From: Pedobacter rhodius
Lineage (GTDB): Bacteria > Bacteroidota > Bacteroidia > Sphingobacteriales > Sphingobacteriaceae
Reading direction: 5' to 3'
DNA: 64,000 bases
Assembly (NCBI RefSeq): GCF_027213645.1
Contig: NZ_JAPWGL010000002.1
Location: 434,001-498,000, forward strand
In this document: positions 35,864-44,873 of the stretch, one piece after another
How the letters are laid out: every line of letters starts with the position of its first letter
Numbering within the stretch: the stretch's first letter is position 1
Notes under the pieces: generated by a model
Databases searched by the model: none
What the model was told of the DNA's origin: nothing
What the model saw: the letters and a program-made list of their open reading frames with translations, nothing else
Program-made: the position numbers and the translations under genes

Positions 35864-38293
35864 TTATTTCGAAATAATTTTAATGCTTTCACTCTTTAAT
35901 GATTTCCCATTAACGCTTAATTCTATTATTCCACCTTTTTTATCAGATTGAACCAGCACTACAAGTTTACCGCTGAACAATTTCATCGTAGGTTTTACAA
36001 ATGATTCTAAGGATGTTGCATCGCCATTACAAACTGCTTTAAATTTTCCGGCGCCCTTTACATCAAACTTTAAGGCGTTGGTCGCTGTAGGACAAGGATT
36101 ACCGTTTTTATCCACTACTGAAACCGTTACATAGGATAAATCTTTTCCGTCTGCACTTATTTCTTTTCTATCAGCTGTTAAAACAACTTTATATGGCTTA
36201 CCTGCAGTTACGACTTGTTCTTCTTTTACCGCTTTACCATTACTATCGAAGGCAACAACTTTTAAAGTTCCGGGTTCATATTTAACATCCATCCACATTA
36301 ACCGGTACCGGTTCTGAGGTGTGGAATTATCTTTTTTCCTAACCCCTAAACTTTTACCATTCAAAAAAAGTTCGGCACTATCGTAACTGGTATATACAAA
36401 AACAGGGGTTATCTGGCCTTCCCTCCCCGCCCAGTTCCAGTGCGGAAGTAAGTGAAGTGTTGGCTCATTTTTATTCCATCTGCTTTTATATAAATAATAG
36501 CGGTCTTTCGGTAAACCTGCTAAATCAGACATTCCAAAATAAGAACTTCTTGCCGGCCAGCTGGCATCATAAGGTGTTGGTTCGCCTAAATAATCGAAAC
36601 CTGTCCAAACAAATTCTCCGATAACCCAGGGTTTATCATCCTGCAAAACAAAATCATCGTCAGGAAGATTAGACCAACTGCAATATTCCATATCATAAGA
36701 GGAAGTTTGCAAATCGTCATACTGTTTATCTATCCCTTTTACAACCGGAAATTTATATATCCCTCTGGAGCTTACAGTTGATGCAGTTTCCGACCCTAAG
36801 ATAAATCCCTGTGGAAAAGCATTATATGCTTCCTGATAAAGATGTACCCTGTAATTTAATCCCGGGACATCCAATAACGCACCAAAACCAGATTGCATGG
36901 TTGCTTTAACCTGGTCCATTCCTACGGTTACCGGGCGGGTCGGATCTTCACGATGAAAAATCTCCTGAAGCCATTTAGCTCTTTTTACACCTTCGGCACC
37001 AAATTGATCCGGTACCTCGTTTCCCGAACTCCACATTACAATACAGGGATGATTTTTAGTTGCCCGAACCAGGTTAACAACATCTTTTTCCGCATCGGTA
37101 TCGAAATATAAGTGATAGCCATTATCAACTTTTGCTTTGGCCCATTCATCAAAACTTTCGGCAAGGAACATAAAGCCCATTTCATCGCATAATTCCAATT
37201 GTTCCGGCGACGGCATATTGTGCGAACTTCTGATGGCGTTACAACCCATTTCTTTTAAAATTGTCAATTGCCTTCTCAAAGCAGCCGTATTAATTGCTGA
37301 TCCTAATGGACCAAGATCATGATGTAAACAAACACCTTTAAATTTTCTAACCTCACCGTTCAGGCTAAACCCTGTTCCGGCCCGATAGCTGATCTCCCTA
37401 ACACCAAATCTCGTCTTCACCACGTCTTTCAATACATTCCCTTCATATACATTTGAAACAGATGTATATAAATAAGGCGTTTCGGGGCTCCAGAGATTTG
37501 GATTGGAAAGCCGGATAGTTTGGTCTGCTTCATTTCCAAAGATAGATTTAGCGGTATCTATCGCCACTTGCTTACCCGAAGCATCCAGAATTTGTGTAAC
37601 TAAACGAATATTTGCGCCGGTTAATTTCGTTTTGATATTAACTTTGGCAAATTCTTTTTTTACGATTGGCGTTGTTATGCTTATCCCCCACTGGTCGACA
37701 CTATTTTCTTCTTTAATAATCAAATGAATGTTACGATATAATCCGGCTCCAGGGTACCAGCGTGAGGATTTTGCCTTATTATTGAGGTGTATTGCAAGCA
37801 GATTATTATTCGGTTTAATTTCGTTGGTGATATCGATGTAAAAATAATTATAGCCGTAATTCCATTGACCGACGAGCTTTCCGTTCAGGTAAACACGTGG
37901 TTCGCTCATGGCACCATCAATTTGTAACAACACTTTCTGGTTTGCTTTGATTACCGGTAAATTAAGGCTTTTTCTATACCAACCTTCGCCAATATAGGGC
38001 AACGCACCTGTTCTACCGGTTTTTTCACTTGGCTTATCTTCCCCGTTTTGCGTGATAATATTTACCTGTTTATCTATCTCTTTATCAAATGGCCCGCTAA
38101 TTGCCCAATCGTGCGGAACAGACACGGTTTCCCAACGCGAATCATTAAAACCGGGCATTGCAGCATTTGGAAAACTTCCTTTCGAAAATTTCCAGCCTTC
38201 GTCAAGCAAAATTTCAGTTCGCTGACTAAAAGCATTTAGATAAGAAAAGCCAATAATAAAAAGCGTAAGAAGTAATTTTCTGAATCGGAACAT
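35864..38293 (-). CDS. GH2 beta-galactosidase, secreted
   Basis: The 809-residue precursor has a signal peptide (MFRFRKLLLTLFIIGFSYLN). The GH2 N-terminal jelly roll contains VPHDWAISGPFD. An Ig-like domain is followed by the catalytic barrel with acid/base Glu in MWSSGNEVPD and nucleophile Glu in WVIGEFVWTGFDYLGEP. DUF4982-like and further C-terminal beta domains follow. It would release terminal galactose from galacto-oligosaccharides in the periplasm. It is the last gene of the galactan operon, 13 bases after the clan GH-A enzyme. Confidence 0.93.
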   Translation of the reverse strand: MFRFRKLLLTLFIIGFSYLNAFSQRTEILLDEGWKFSKGSFPNAAMPGFNDSRWETVSVPHDWAISGPFDKEIDKQVNIITQNGEDKPSEKTGRTGALPYIGEGWYRKSLNLPVIKANQKVLLQIDGAMSEPRVYLNGKLVGQWNYGYNYFYIDITNEIKPNNNLLAIHLNNKAKSSRWYPGAGLYRNIHLIIKEENSVDQWGISITTPIVKKEFAKVNIKTKLTGANIRLVTQILDASGKQVAIDTAKSIFGNEADQTIRLSNPNLWSPETPYLYTSVSNVYEGNVLKDVVKTRFGVREISYRAGTGFSLNGEVRKFKGVCLHHDLGPLGSAINTAALRRQLTILKEMGCNAIRSSHNMPSPEQLELCDEMGFMFLAESFDEWAKAKVDNGYHLYFDTDAEKDVVNLVRATKNHPCIVMWSSGNEVPDQFGAEGVKRAKWLQEIFHREDPTRPVTVGMDQVKATMQSGFGALLDVPGLNYRVHLYQEAYNAFPQGFILGSETASTVSSRGIYKFPVVKGIDKQYDDLQTSSYDMEYCSWSNLPDDDFVLQDDKPWVIGEFVWTGFDYLGEPTPYDASWPARSSYFGMSDLAGLPKDRYYLYKSRWNKNEPTLHLLPHWNWAGREGQITPVFVYTSYDSAELFLNGKSLGVRKKDNSTPQNRYRLMWMDVKYEPGTLKVVAFDSNGKAVKEEQVVTAGKPYKVVLTADRKEISADGKDLSYVTVSVVDKNGNPCPTATNALKFDVKGAGKFKAVCNGDATSLESFVKPTMKLFSGKLVVLVQSDKKGGIIELSVNGKSLKSESIKIISK

Positions 38294-38306
38294 GTATTTG
38301 TGATGT

Positions 38307-40847
38307 TTATTTTAGGTAAATATATTCTATAGAAATGTTAACTGGTTTTGCATTTGAATTGTAACCAAAGGTAACTTCTATTTTTTCAGTATTTTTTAAA
38401 TTAAAGGCAGATTGACCTGAAGATTGATAGTATAACGGCAGGAAGCCGGGATATGGTCTGGGCAATAATAACTGACTATCTGCTTTTAATTGATTAAGTG
38501 GAATTTCTATGGTTTGAAAATCTTTTTTTACAGTACATTCTGATGAGAAAAAATGCGCATCTGCATCAATTAAACCAATTTTTATTTTTGCACCGTCAAC
38601 ATTAGATTTAACCTTGATAACCAACGTTTTTAAATTATCAATTTCAGTAGATCTGCCTGTTATTTTATCACCGAAGAAACTTTGAAATCCCATTAATTGA
38701 TTGGCTTTCGGCTGATTCATTGCCAATTTCAAACTCAATTCTGACGGGTTTTCTGATGAAATGTATTCAACTTTATTGTGTTCCCAATCGGAATTGTAAA
38801 GGTTGATATTTTTTCCATCTCTTTCCGGATTGAAAATTTCTATAATTGCACCTTTTCCGGCTACATAGGTTTGATAGTTTTGAGGTTCCGGATTGTCCCA
38901 GGCATTGGGATTTATATTTTTATTTGCCGGAAAAGTTAAGTAATCGCCGTCGGCTTTACGGATAATGATTTGATATTTTAATATACCGTTTTTTACCAGC
39001 GATGCGGGAACCTCTGCTGAAAAAGAGTAAGCTTGTAGTTCTTGCATTGGAATATTTTTCGTCGGGTTTCCGGCGTTCAACAAAACAAAAACAGAATCTT
39101 TCTGGTTCAGGCCTACAATTTCAGCATTGATTTTTAAAGAAACACCTTCTGAAACCGTTAATAATGATTGGTGTTTTACAAAAACGCCTTCGGGTGAAGC
39201 TTTTGGCGCAACAAATTCACCCAAAGCAATATTTTTATAATTGCTTTCCGCATTGAGGCTTGTTTTTAAGTTTTTTCTAATTAACAGGTAAGTGCCTGGA
39301 GTAATGTTAAGCCTGTTTTTAAGCGCTTCTGCGTGAAACTCATTTCCCTTATTTAAACCTTTTACCGTAAAATCTTTGCCTAAATCCGGTAGGTTAATAT
39401 CCATTGGCAAGGTTGCCCAGTTAATTCTGGTTACTTCTCTTTTGGGCAATGCCTTTTCAAAAGGATCACGAATCTGAATGGCATCGGGCATAACTTCCAG
39501 CCGCCAGACACCCTTTGTTACCTGAACCAAAAAATAAGCGCCCTTACCCTGATAATGAACAATTTCCGAACGGCCTACACCGGCAATATGCTTTAGCTTT
39601 TTAACATCAGCAACTTTTGCGCTGGTTGAATTTGAATAATAAAATTCATCTTTGCTGTTCATCTCGCTCAGGAAATTTCCATAATCAATTTTAAAAACGC
39701 CGAAAGCGTTGCCATTATTCAAACTATCCAATCTGGAATGTTGATGAAAAATTTTCGAAGCAATTAACATGCTTATTGCTTTTGACGGGGTATAAGCCAG
39801 GTTTAAATAGTGTGTTTGATATTCTGTATTGGCATAGGCTGTTGCCATTGGATCGTAAGCAAACTGCGTTGCCCACTGAAAACCTGCAGCCCGAAAACTT
39901 CTGGCCATTGCCGGATACATAATTGGTGCCATTACATCGCCTGCATCAAATTCATAAACTACTTTTGCCCGGTTTTTAAATGCAGGAATAGTGTCGAAAG
40001 GGATTTTATACTTTGCTACATTTGGCAAATAATTACCTTGTAAAGTATGTCCGGCAACTAATCCGGTTGGGTACCATTGAAAACTATGCCCCTGAACATT
40101 TGCTTTAACAACAGCATCTGCATATGAGGGCGATTCGCTTATATTATAAAAAATCGGTTTCGTCCAGCCTGTACTTTTGATAGCGGCAACCATTCGGTTA
40201 ATGTATTCTGTGGTGCGTTCTTTTGGTCCGCTATGATGCGGTTCATTATTTACCTCGGCGGCCAGCACATCCGTATCTTGCTGATAGGTTAAACCGGTGT
40301 ATGGATTTTTATGCTTAAAAAATTGCCTGAGGTAATTTTCCTGGGCTTTAAATGCATCTTCATTTATTAAAGCTTTTTGCTTTCCGTATTTATAAGAAAA
40401 ACTGCCTGTATTTTCATCTTTTTCCGGATAACCATTTCCCAAGAAAGCAATGGGCGTAATCAAAGTTTTAATTTTTCGCTTTTTAAGTTCCGCGATGAGA
40501 AAATCGAAAAGACGTAAATGTTCATTATTAATCAGATTCCCTTCCGCGTCAGCTATTTCCTGATCCCAAACATGAACACGAAAAGCATCGAAACCTAATC
40601 TGGCGAAATGATAAACATCATCTTTAATTGCCTGTTCTGCAGTTTGTCCAGTTCTGATTATTGCCCGGTTTCCATAGGCAAAAGGTGCCGTATAATTTGT
40701 GCCAAAAAATGCAGCTTCTTTATTGTCTTTTTCCCACCGGATTGTTCCGGAAGCATCAACATAAATCCCCTCTTTATTTTGTGCAACGGCAATTTGCGCC
40801 GAGATACTTAAAGCAATTAGAAGTAATTTCTTTTTAAATAAAAACAT
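38307..40847 (-). CDS. Clan GH-A glycoside hydrolase, candidate GH147 beta-galactosidase
   Basis: The 846-residue precursor has a signal peptide ending AVAQ and a TIM-barrel domain. The probable acid/base is Glu202 (AAEVNNEPHH) and the probable nucleophile Glu299 (VVYEFDAGD), the usual clan GH-A strand-4/strand-7 pair. About 400 C-terminal residues form beta-rich accessory domains. It looks superficially like a cellulase (GH5), but the galactan neighbours suggest an exo- or endo-acting galactosidase. GH147, a family described from Bacteroides galactan loci, is the best guess. Assignment to clan is firm; to family tentative. Confidence 0.75.
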   Translation of the reverse strand: MFLFKKKLLLIALSISAQIAVAQNKEGIYVDASGTIRWEKDNKEAAFFGTNYTAPFAYGNRAIIRTGQTAEQAIKDDVYHFARLGFDAFRVHVWDQEIADAEGNLINNEHLRLFDFLIAELKKRKIKTLITPIAFLGNGYPEKDENTGSFSYKYGKQKALINEDAFKAQENYLRQFFKHKNPYTGLTYQQDTDVLAAEVNNEPHHSGPKERTTEYINRMVAAIKSTGWTKPIFYNISESPSYADAVVKANVQGHSFQWYPTGLVAGHTLQGNYLPNVAKYKIPFDTIPAFKNRAKVVYEFDAGDVMAPIMYPAMARSFRAAGFQWATQFAYDPMATAYANTEYQTHYLNLAYTPSKAISMLIASKIFHQHSRLDSLNNGNAFGVFKIDYGNFLSEMNSKDEFYYSNSTSAKVADVKKLKHIAGVGRSEIVHYQGKGAYFLVQVTKGVWRLEVMPDAIQIRDPFEKALPKREVTRINWATLPMDINLPDLGKDFTVKGLNKGNEFHAEALKNRLNITPGTYLLIRKNLKTSLNAESNYKNIALGEFVAPKASPEGVFVKHQSLLTVSEGVSLKINAEIVGLNQKDSVFVLLNAGNPTKNIPMQELQAYSFSAEVPASLVKNGILKYQIIIRKADGDYLTFPANKNINPNAWDNPEPQNYQTYVAGKGAIIEIFNPERDGKNINLYNSDWEHNKVEYISSENPSELSLKLAMNQPKANQLMGFQSFFGDKITGRSTEIDNLKTLVIKVKSNVDGAKIKIGLIDADAHFFSSECTVKKDFQTIEIPLNQLKADSQLLLPRPYPGFLPLYYQSSGQSAFNLKNTEKIEVTFGYNSNAKPVNISIEYIYLK

Positions 40848-40981
40848 AGGTAAAAATAATACATTAAAGATTACGATAAAGATCCGCCATCAATCAGGGA
40901 ATAATCACACGCCAACACCACCAAGTATACCTTCGTTTTCCTGATGGAGGCGAAAGAAAATCTTAATGCAAAAAACTAACG

Positions 40982-42025
40982 TTAAGGCATAAAACCATCC
41001 ATTGCAACTGTAGGTTTTCCGGTATCATCAAAAGCACCGAGTTTATAACCGCTCCAGCTATTGTAAGATTGGGGTTCCCAATAGAAAACACCTAAGCCTT
41101 TATTATTTGTTAAAGATTTATTTTTTACAATTAAATCCTTAATGAAAGCTTTACAGGCAACAGCCTCCGAAACCGGCATGCCCACTTCGCAAATCATTAT
41201 TTCTGAGCCGTAACGGGAAACCATATCGGTCATATTTGCCAAACACTGGGTATTTTTTGCAGACCAGTCTGTTACAGAGGGATACATCGACATGCCAATT
41301 ACATCCCATTTTGCACCGTTGGCCTTCAATCCATCAAATATCCATCTGAATAAACTATTATCATATCCATTTGAAATATGAACCACCACTTTAGTTGACG
41401 AATTAACAGCCTTTACGCCGTTATAACCGGAAAGTACTAAATCAGCAAAGTTCTTCATATTTACGGATGCTTTTCCATCATTCCACAGCATCCCGTTATT
41501 GGTTTCGTTGCCAACCTGAACCCATTCCGGAATGATATTATTTGTTTTTAATGTGGTTAATACATCTACTGTATGGTTGTAAACGGAAGTTTTTAAAGTG
41601 ACAAAATCCTGATTTACCCAGGCGGCCGGTTTATTTTGCTGACCCGGATCTGCCCATGAATCGCTATAATGGAAATCAATTAATAACCTCATATTCATGG
41701 CTTTTGCCCTTTTTGCTTTTACCAGTACATCAGCAGTATTGCAATAACCTGAAACGGGGTTTACCCAAACCCGGAGGCGAATGGTATTAATGCCCTTATC
41801 TTTTAATGTTTTAAGTAAGTCTTGCTGCTCGCCTGATGCATTATAAAATTTCCTGCCTGTCGCTTCCATTTCTGTCAGCCAGCTTACATCTGCACCTAAT
41901 GCATAGGTTCCAACCGGATCCGGCGACGGATAAATCTGTGTTTCGCCTATCGCCGATTTTTTGCAGGCAAAACTGAGTATTGTCAGCAAAAAGGCAAAGC
42001 TAATCTTTTTCATATTTTTTAACAT
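40982..42025 (-). CDS. GH53 endo-beta-1,4-galactanase, surface lipoprotein
   Basis: The 347-residue lipoprotein has lipobox SFAC (Cys21) and the GH53 signature GADVSWLTEMEATG. Acid/base Glu174 is in WVQVGNETNNGMLW and nucleophile Glu280 in IMICEVGMP. GH53 has a single known specificity, endo-cleavage of beta-1,4-galactan, so this gene fixes the substrate of the locus. A lipid anchor suggests the cell surface, where long chains are cut before uptake. It is six bases after the SusE-like gene. Confidence 0.95.
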   Translation of the reverse strand: MLKNMKKISFAFLLTILSFACKKSAIGETQIYPSPDPVGTYALGADVSWLTEMEATGRKFYNASGEQQDLLKTLKDKGINTIRLRVWVNPVSGYCNTADVLVKAKRAKAMNMRLLIDFHYSDSWADPGQQNKPAAWVNQDFVTLKTSVYNHTVDVLTTLKTNNIIPEWVQVGNETNNGMLWNDGKASVNMKNFADLVLSGYNGVKAVNSSTKVVVHISNGYDNSLFRWIFDGLKANGAKWDVIGMSMYPSVTDWSAKNTQCLANMTDMVSRYGSEIMICEVGMPVSEAVACKAFIKDLIVKNKSLTNNKGLGVFYWEPQSYNSWSGYKLGAFDDTGKPTVAMDGFMP

Positions 42026-42030
42026 CCTTT

Positions 42031-43146
42031 CTATTTTATAGAATAAGTATAATTACCATCTCCGGCACTTAAATCCAAGGTAACCGTGAAAACGCCTGTT
42101 TTCGTAATCGGGATGTTAATACCACCCCAGGTTGGTGCACCTGCAAAAACCAATGCACCGGTTGCATCTACCTTATAACTGATGTCATAACTTCCGTTAG
42201 CGGTAAAAACAAATGTTTTACCGGCTGTTAAAGATACATTTGAGGCAACCCACTTCATGGTTGTTGCGTTATATACCAGCGGCGTGGCAGAAGTACTCCA
42301 TCCATTGTCGTCACCAGATATAAAGAACTTAACTGGCGTGTAAGTGATGGTTAAAGCATCTACATCTGCATTAACTTTCATATAAGCAGGCGCAGGTGTA
42401 AGGTACAAATTACCTCCGGTCAAACTCATCGTTGTAGCAGTGCCGCCCCAGCCATAAACTTTGGCTGCATCCTTTGAAGAGACCAGTTGAAAGGCATCGC
42501 CACCGTATCCGTCCGCATTTGGTAAGTTTAGGTAACCCTCATATTTTGCATTGAATTTAGAAGAAGTTAAAACAAAACCATTGGTTCTGACTGCTGGTGT
42601 TTTCCATGAATTACCTCCCCTTACCATTAATGCGGGATACTCTATTGTAGCTTTATACGGGTTAACTGTTAAAGTTAAACTGGAGTAAATCGGTTTAATT
42701 ACTGATGCAGCGCCGGTATTTTGATTAACTTCTGCTTTTAGTCTTACGACCAGCGTGCTTACCGCACCTGTTGGCAGCATTAGCTGATTTGATAAGAGTG
42801 AATTAAAATCTGCACCTAAATAGGTTTTACTTAATGTTCCTGCGGGAAGCTTTACGATAACAGCATTTCCCCATGCATTTGCGCCGCTGGTATCAGCCGG
42901 TAAATCAAATTCCAATGAATAGGTGGGCACTATACTAACTCCAAAATCTGCCGCATTAAAGCTGAATGTAACTACATTACTTGCATCTGTTGCAGCCGTT
43001 AAAACAACACTTGATACCGAGCTTTTAAAAACCATTGAACTACCCTTTGGCGGTACAACAATATTTGTACTTGCATCTTTTTTGCAACCCAGAAAAAGGC
43101 TGGTTAAAAGAAAGGCGTATATAATCTGAATTGATATTTTTTTCAT
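42031..43146 (-). CDS. SusE/SusF-like surface glycan-binding lipoprotein
   Basis: The 371-residue lipoprotein has lipobox FLGC followed by KKDAS. An N-terminal SusE-type Ig domain (VVLTAATDASNVVTFSFNAA) and two further beta-sandwich modules follow. The last has the pattern FTANGSYDISYKVDATG and ends TVTLDLSAGDGNYTYSIK, as in SusE/SusF starch-binding modules. It should bind galactan at the surface beside SusCD. The family varies widely in sequence, so the ligand is inferred from position. Confidence 0.85.
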   Translation of the reverse strand: MKKISIQIIYAFLLTSLFLGCKKDASTNIVVPPKGSSMVFKSSVSSVVLTAATDASNVVTFSFNAADFGVSIVPTYSLEFDLPADTSGANAWGNAVIVKLPAGTLSKTYLGADFNSLLSNQLMLPTGAVSTLVVRLKAEVNQNTGAASVIKPIYSSLTLTVNPYKATIEYPALMVRGGNSWKTPAVRTNGFVLTSSKFNAKYEGYLNLPNADGYGGDAFQLVSSKDAAKVYGWGGTATTMSLTGGNLYLTPAPAYMKVNADVDALTITYTPVKFFISGDDNGWSTSATPLVYNATTMKWVASNVSLTAGKTFVFTANGSYDISYKVDATGALVFAGAPTWGGINIPITKTGVFTVTLDLSAGDGNYTYSIK

Positions 43147-43237
43147 CTTTTTATTGGTGTTTTCATTGTGTCGAAACTATTGTGATTTGATTAATCGTTT
43201 TGTAACGCTAAAATCAGGGTAGCTTCATTATTTTGGG

Positions 43238-44869
43238 TTAATAACCTGTATTCTGACGAAGATTTGGATTGGCAGAAAGATCTGTAGGCGGCAATGGAAA
43301 AAGATTATATCTGCCGTTTACAGCTGTTCCCCCTTTAACGCCACCTTTCCAGGCCCACAAATACGCAGCCGTGGTAAATTTATTGAAACGGATTAAATCT
43401 GTCCGGCGAACAGCTTCATACCAAAGTTCACGTCCACGTTCATCTAAAATAAAATCGGTTGTTAAAGCTGTCGATGTGATGTTTCCACTTAAACTCCCGT
43501 TATACGCCCGGGTACGTAGCTTGTTTATATAATCCAATGCCGTTGCCAAATTTCCTCCCGAACCGCCACGTAAAACCGCTTCCGCATAAGTTAAATAAGT
43601 TTCACCCAGGCGAAATAACGGAAAATCGATATCTGAAAAATCTTTAGCCACATCCTGATGTGGTGCAGGTCCGCCAGACCGGGTTTTATTTCTGAATTTT
43701 GTACTGGAATAACCATCATTCGATACATATAAATCTTCCACATCCATGTTTTGCCCGGACATATAAAACTGTGCTCTGGTATCAGTAGCACCCGTTTTAT
43801 CGGCAAACAGATTAACAAATTGCTGTGTAATTCTTAGCCCGCCCCAATCGCCGCTGGAGCCGGAAACCGTAGCCGGCACATGTGCAGGGCCATGCATCAG
43901 GAATGTTGTACCGCCGTAATTTTGAGTGCTCGTTCCATCATAATTAATGGTAAAGATATTTTCGTCGGTATTTAAATGATTGTCTGCAATGGTTAATTCA
44001 CGGTAATTGCCATGAAGGGTATAACCCGCTGCTATAATTTTATTACAGTAGGTAATGGCGTCCGTATACCTGGCGGTACCTGTATATACTTCGGCGTTTA
44101 AATATATTCTTGAAAGTAAAGCCCAGGAAGCTGCCCTGTCTGCACGGCCGTATTCATTTGCTTTTGGTGCAGCCAAATCATTTTCAATCGCTTTTAATTC
44201 CGATTCCACGTAGGCAAATAAATCCTTACGGGCGATTTGTTTAGGCAAATCCTTACCGCCGATTTGAGTAGCTTCAGTTACCATTGGCGGGTTACCATAA
44301 ATATCCATCAAAACAGCATACTGATAAGCCCTTATAAAGCGCGCCTCTGCCCTAAACCTCCGAACCTGATCGGCATCTGCACCTACAACTCCCCTTTTAT
44401 TTAAATTATCATCCGATGATTGATTGATAAAATCATTACAAAGGGTAATCTGGAAAAACGAACGATAGTACAGCCCGTTAATAATTGAATTGATTGACGA
44501 CCAGCTTAGTTCGTGCAAACCCTGAATGCCCGCATCATTACGCCACGACCAGACCGCCTCATCTGTGGTTAATTCCTGTAAATTCCAGTATAGGCGAAGA
44601 AAATCTGAGTTTCCTTCATCTTTAATAATTTCTGCCGGAATATCCGGTTGCCCCACTGATGCATTTCCTGTTAATGCAAAAGCACCATAAACCTTAGCCA
44701 AAGCTTGTTTATAACCCGACGCCGAGGTATACACCTTATCAGCAGTCAGATCGTTTGTGGGCACTAAATCTAATTTATTGCATGATGATGTAAAAATTAC
44801 AGCAGCGCAAGTCAGTATGAATATCTGTAAAACACGTGGTTTCATATATTTTTTATTTAAGTGGTTCAT
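43238..44869 (-). CDS. SusD/RagB-type lipoprotein of the galactan locus
   Basis: The 543-residue precursor has a lipobox at SSC followed by NKLDLVPTNDL, the normal SusD start. Conserved segments include ARFIRAYQYAVLMDIYGNPP in the TPR-like core, FRLGETYLTYAEAVLRGG, and the C-terminal RGRELWYEAVRRTDLIRFN. It captures galactan oligosaccharide for SusC, whose stop codon is four bases upstream. The ATG at 44869 leaves a slightly long n-region; a second ATG nine codons in would also serve. Confidence 0.95.
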   Translation of the reverse strand: MNHLNKKYMKPRVLQIFILTCAAVIFTSSCNKLDLVPTNDLTADKVYTSASGYKQALAKVYGAFALTGNASVGQPDIPAEIIKDEGNSDFLRLYWNLQELTTDEAVWSWRNDAGIQGLHELSWSSINSIINGLYYRSFFQITLCNDFINQSSDDNLNKRGVVGADADQVRRFRAEARFIRAYQYAVLMDIYGNPPMVTEATQIGGKDLPKQIARKDLFAYVESELKAIENDLAAPKANEYGRADRAASWALLSRIYLNAEVYTGTARYTDAITYCNKIIAAGYTLHGNYRELTIADNHLNTDENIFTINYDGTSTQNYGGTTFLMHGPAHVPATVSGSSGDWGGLRITQQFVNLFADKTGATDTRAQFYMSGQNMDVEDLYVSNDGYSSTKFRNKTRSGGPAPHQDVAKDFSDIDFPLFRLGETYLTYAEAVLRGGSGGNLATALDYINKLRTRAYNGSLSGNITSTALTTDFILDERGRELWYEAVRRTDLIRFNKFTTAAYLWAWKGGVKGGTAVNGRYNLFPLPPTDLSANPNLRQNTGY

Positions 44870-44873
44870 TGTC

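Noticed and set aside
40889..40952. Possible inverted repeat between the GH53 and clan GH-A genes (CGCCATCA ... TGATGGAGGCG)
   Set aside because: The arms need an unpaired insertion and a loop of about 45 bases, with no T-run; not strong enough to call a terminator.
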